This document shows, in pieces, positions 43,559 through 45,167 of a stretch of 45,167 nucleotides of DNA (the first letter of the stretch is position 1; each line of letters starts with the position of its first letter). The notes under the pieces were generated by a model, which saw nothing but the letters and a program-made list of their open reading frames with translations, did no database searches and had not been told where the DNA came from. The stretch covers positions 1 through 45,167 of the forward strand of contig DASRHG010000009.1 of assembly GCA_035650655.1 (NCBI GenBank). Reading direction: 5' to 3'. The position numbers were made by a program, and so were the translations under genes. The stretch is from DASRHG01 sp035650655 (GTDB taxonomy: Bacteria > Desulfobacterota > Binatia > DP-6).

Positions 43559-44776
43559 ATGCCGGTCTACAAGTGGCAGGGCGTCTCGCCGAAGGGCGAG
43601 ACGCTGAGGGGCGAGATGGAGGCGGCGAGCCGGGAGGCCGTGATCATCCGGCTCCGCAGCCAGCGCATCCAGCCGCAGCCCTCGAAGATCAAGGAGAAGG
43701 GCGCGCTCGACGCCGAGATCAACCTCCCCACGTTCGGCTCGCCGGTGAAGCCGCGCGACGTCATCATCTTCACGCGGCAGTTCGCGACCATGATCGACGC
43801 CGGCCTGCCGATCGTGCAGTGCCTCCAGATCCTCGCCGCGCAGACGGACTCGAAGCCCTTTCGGAAGGTGATCTCGACCATCAAGGACGACGTCGAGAGC
43901 GGGACGACGCTCGCGGACGCGATCCGCAAGCACCCGAAGGTCTTCAGCGACCTCTACACGAGCATGGTCCAGGCGGGCGAGATCGCCGGCATCCTCGACA
44001 CGATCCTCGTCCGGCTGGCGAACTACCTCGAGAAGACCGCGAAGCTGAAGAGCAAGATCAAGGGCGCGATGATCTACCCGTCGTGCATCGTGATCGCCGC
44101 GATCCTCGTCACGACGGTGCTCCTCGTCTGGGTCATCCCCGTGTTCGCGGACGTCTTCAAGAGCTTCGGCGCGGAGCTGCCGCTCCCGACGCAGATCGTG
44201 ATCCGCATCTCCGAGTTCACGATCAACCACGTCTGGATGATCCTCGGCACGCCCGTCCTCCTCTTCGCGGGCCTCCGGCAGGCGTACCGGACCGAGGGGG
44301 GCCAGCACTGGATCGACAGCACGTCGCTCCGGCTGCCGGTCTTCGGCCCGCTCATCCGGAAGGCCGCCGTCGCGCGCTTCACGCGGACCCTCGGCACGCT
44401 CGTCTCCTCGGGCGTCCCGATCCTCGACGCGCTCGCCATCACGGCCCGCACGGCGGGGAACAAGGTGCTCGAGCGGGCGATCGTCCAGGCGCGCAGCTCG
44501 ATCGCGAGCGGCCACACGATCGCCGACCCGCTCATCGAGAGCAAGGTGTTCCCGCCGATGGTCTGCCAGATGATCAACGTCGGCGAGACGACCGGCGCGC
44601 TCGACAGCATGCTCCAGAAGATCGCCGACTTCTACGAGGACGAGGTGGACAACGTGGTGGCGAACCTCATGTCGCTGCTCGAGCCCGCCGTCATCCTGTT
44701 CCTCGGCGTGGTGATCGGCGGCCTCGTCATCGCCATGTACCTCCCGATCTTCCGCCTCGGCTCGGTGATGGAGTGA
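43559..44776 (+). CDS. pilC: Type IV pilus inner-membrane platform protein PilC
   Basis: A 405-residue PilC/GspF protein, normal length. It begins MPVYKWQGVSPKGETLRGEMEA, followed by two GspF domains. The first contains FTRQFATMIDAGLPIVQCLQIL and DVESGTTLADAIRKHPKVF, the second FTRTLGTLVSSGVPILDALAITA and SIASGHTIADPLIES. There are three membrane segments: about 170-192 (MIYPSCIVIAAILVTTVLLVWVI), about 222-240, and near the C-terminus (LEPAVILFLGVVIGGLVIAMYLPIF). It is the polytopic platform on which PilB and PilT act. It follows pilT by 6 bases and precedes pilA by 221 bases. Confidence 0.97.
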   Translation: MPVYKWQGVSPKGETLRGEMEAASREAVIIRLRSQRIQPQPSKIKEKGALDAEINLPTFGSPVKPRDVIIFTRQFATMIDAGLPIVQCLQILAAQTDSKPFRKVISTIKDDVESGTTLADAIRKHPKVFSDLYTSMVQAGEIAGILDTILVRLANYLEKTAKLKSKIKGAMIYPSCIVIAAILVTTVLLVWVIPVFADVFKSFGAELPLPTQIVIRISEFTINHVWMILGTPVLLFAGLRQAYRTEGGQHWIDSTSLRLPVFGPLIRKAAVARFTRTLGTLVSSGVPILDALAITARTAGNKVLERAIVQARSSIASGHTIADPLIESKVFPPMVCQMINVGETTGALDSMLQKIADFYEDEVDNVVANLMSLLEPAVILFLGVVIGGLVIAMYLPIFRLGSVME

Positions 44777-44889
44777 TGCCAATCGTCAATTTCTCGACGA
44801 CGCGCGGAACGAGGGCGAACGGCGGCGAGCGGACGGCTGCGCACCCCGCGCCCCGGAAAAACCCGCACCGATGCTCGGGGGGCGGCGAG

Positions 44890-44913
44890 CGAGCGTCGAT
44901 TGCTCGACGCTCG
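44890..44913. repeat. Perfect 10-bp inverted repeat upstream of pilA
   Basis: CGAGCGTCGA (44890-44899) and TCGACGCTCG (44904-44913) are exact inverted arms around TTGC. It lies 10 bases before the sigma-54 element of pilA and 113 bases after pilC. No U-tract follows, so a regulator-binding site is more likely than a terminator. Confidence 0.6.
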
Positions 44914-44922
44914 TGCCGTCCG

Positions 44923-44938
44923 TGGCACCGCGCTTGCT
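44923..44938 (+). promoter_or_regulatory. Sigma-54 promoter of pilA
   Basis: TGGCAC, five bases (CGCGC), then TTGCT is an essentially perfect -24/-12 element with GG and GC 10 bases apart. Transcription should start near 44949, giving a leader of about 50 bases that contains the GGGGGAGGA ribosome-binding site of pilA. Confidence 0.8.
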
Positions 44939-44997
44939 CACGAGGAGCATGCCGCTCCACGAGGCGGCTCGCTCGGATCGAACAGGGGGAGGACAGG

Positions 44998-45167
44998 ATG
45001 CGCAAGGGTTCCAGGATGAAGCGGAGGAAGTCGAAGGGCTTCACGCTGATCGAGCTGCTCGTCGTGGTCGCGATCATCGGCATTCTCGCGGCCATCGCGA
45101 TCCCGCAGTTCGCCGCGTACCGCGCCCGCGGCTTCAACGCCCGCGTCGCCGCCGATGCGCGCAACGC
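44998..45167 (+). CDS. pilA: Type IV pilin PilA (N-terminal part, truncated by window end)
   Basis: The first 56 residues of a type IV pilin. A short basic leader (MRKGSRMKRRKSKG) ends at the prepilin peptidase site G|FTLIELLVVV, with the Glu at +5 needed for assembly, and the hydrophobic alpha-1 helix (ELLVVVAIIGILAAIAIPQFAAYRARGFNARV) follows. ATG 44998 has GGGGGAGGA 7 bases upstream; a second ATG seven codons later is possible. Expression is probably sigma-54 and PilR dependent given the promoter. The globular domain lies beyond the window, so major or minor pilin cannot be decided. Confidence 0.93.
   Translation, partial: MRKGSRMKRRKSKGFTLIELLVVVAIIGILAAIAIPQFAAYRARGFNARVAADARN

Overview
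The window is 45 kb of very GC-rich bacterial chromosome. Coding frames end almost every codon in G or C, genes overlap by 1-4 bases (ATGA or GTGA junctions), and I see no phage, insertion sequence, CRISPR, rRNA or tRNA. The core order grpE-dnaK-dnaJ, then recO-glyQS-ppdK-aroE-pilB/T/C/A, together with lipid A-type acyltransferase, multihaem-style secreted proteins, SDR/amidohydrolase enzymes and a matrixin-like secreted protease, suggests a Gram-negative lineage near the old Deltaproteobacteria (Desulfobacterota/Myxococcota/Binatota-like). That assignment is inference from gene content.

Layout. 1-3.5 kb: the start of an unknown gene, a small unknown ORF, an SDR oxidoreductase, a convergent amidohydrolase, a DUF971 protein and a damaged-looking ORF. 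3.5-7.1 kb (minus): a four-gene ABC exporter of the GldA/GldF/GldG type ending in a DUF4340 protein. 7.1-11.1 kb: a Clp1/GRC3-like P-loop protein facing an hsp20-lon proteostasis pair. 11.1-15.0 kb (minus): tetR, 2-hydroxyacid dehydrogenase, LsrK-like FGGY kinase and HAD hydrolase, read from a promoter that overlaps a perfect 21-bp palindrome. 15.0-19.3 kb: a secreted matrixin-like protease, a NarL-type regulator, a coiled-coil protein, a lysophospholipid acyltransferase and a cold-shock protein. 19.5-23.9 kb: a secreted protein with a cytochrome-like CX5CH motif, a membrane-anchored dihaem cytochrome c, a LolA-like protein, a double ACT-domain protein and an alpha/beta hydrolase.

23.9-32.8 kb (minus) looks like one long operon: grpE, dnaK, dnaJ, thiL, two CNNM/CorC-like CBS proteins, larB and an ABC1/UbiB kinase. 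An intrinsic-terminator-like hairpin lies directly before dnaJ and may set dnaJ expression separately from dnaK. 32.9-45.2 kb (plus) starts with recO, glyQS, ppdK and aroE. It continues into type IV pilus genes pilB, pilT, pilC and pilA (truncated by the window end), with a STAND-type signalling ATPase inserted between pilB and pilT. pilA has an excellent sigma-54 promoter with an inverted repeat just upstream; a second sigma-54-like element sits almost on the pilT start codon.

The most notable items are the STAND ATPase inside the pilus cluster, the sigma-54 elements, the dnaK-dnaJ attenuator-like hairpin, the palindrome-controlled kinase/dehydrogenase/HAD operon, and several genes that appear to have no Shine-Dalgarno sequence and promoter-like hexamers close to the start codon. 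All functional calls are from reading motifs; no database search was run.
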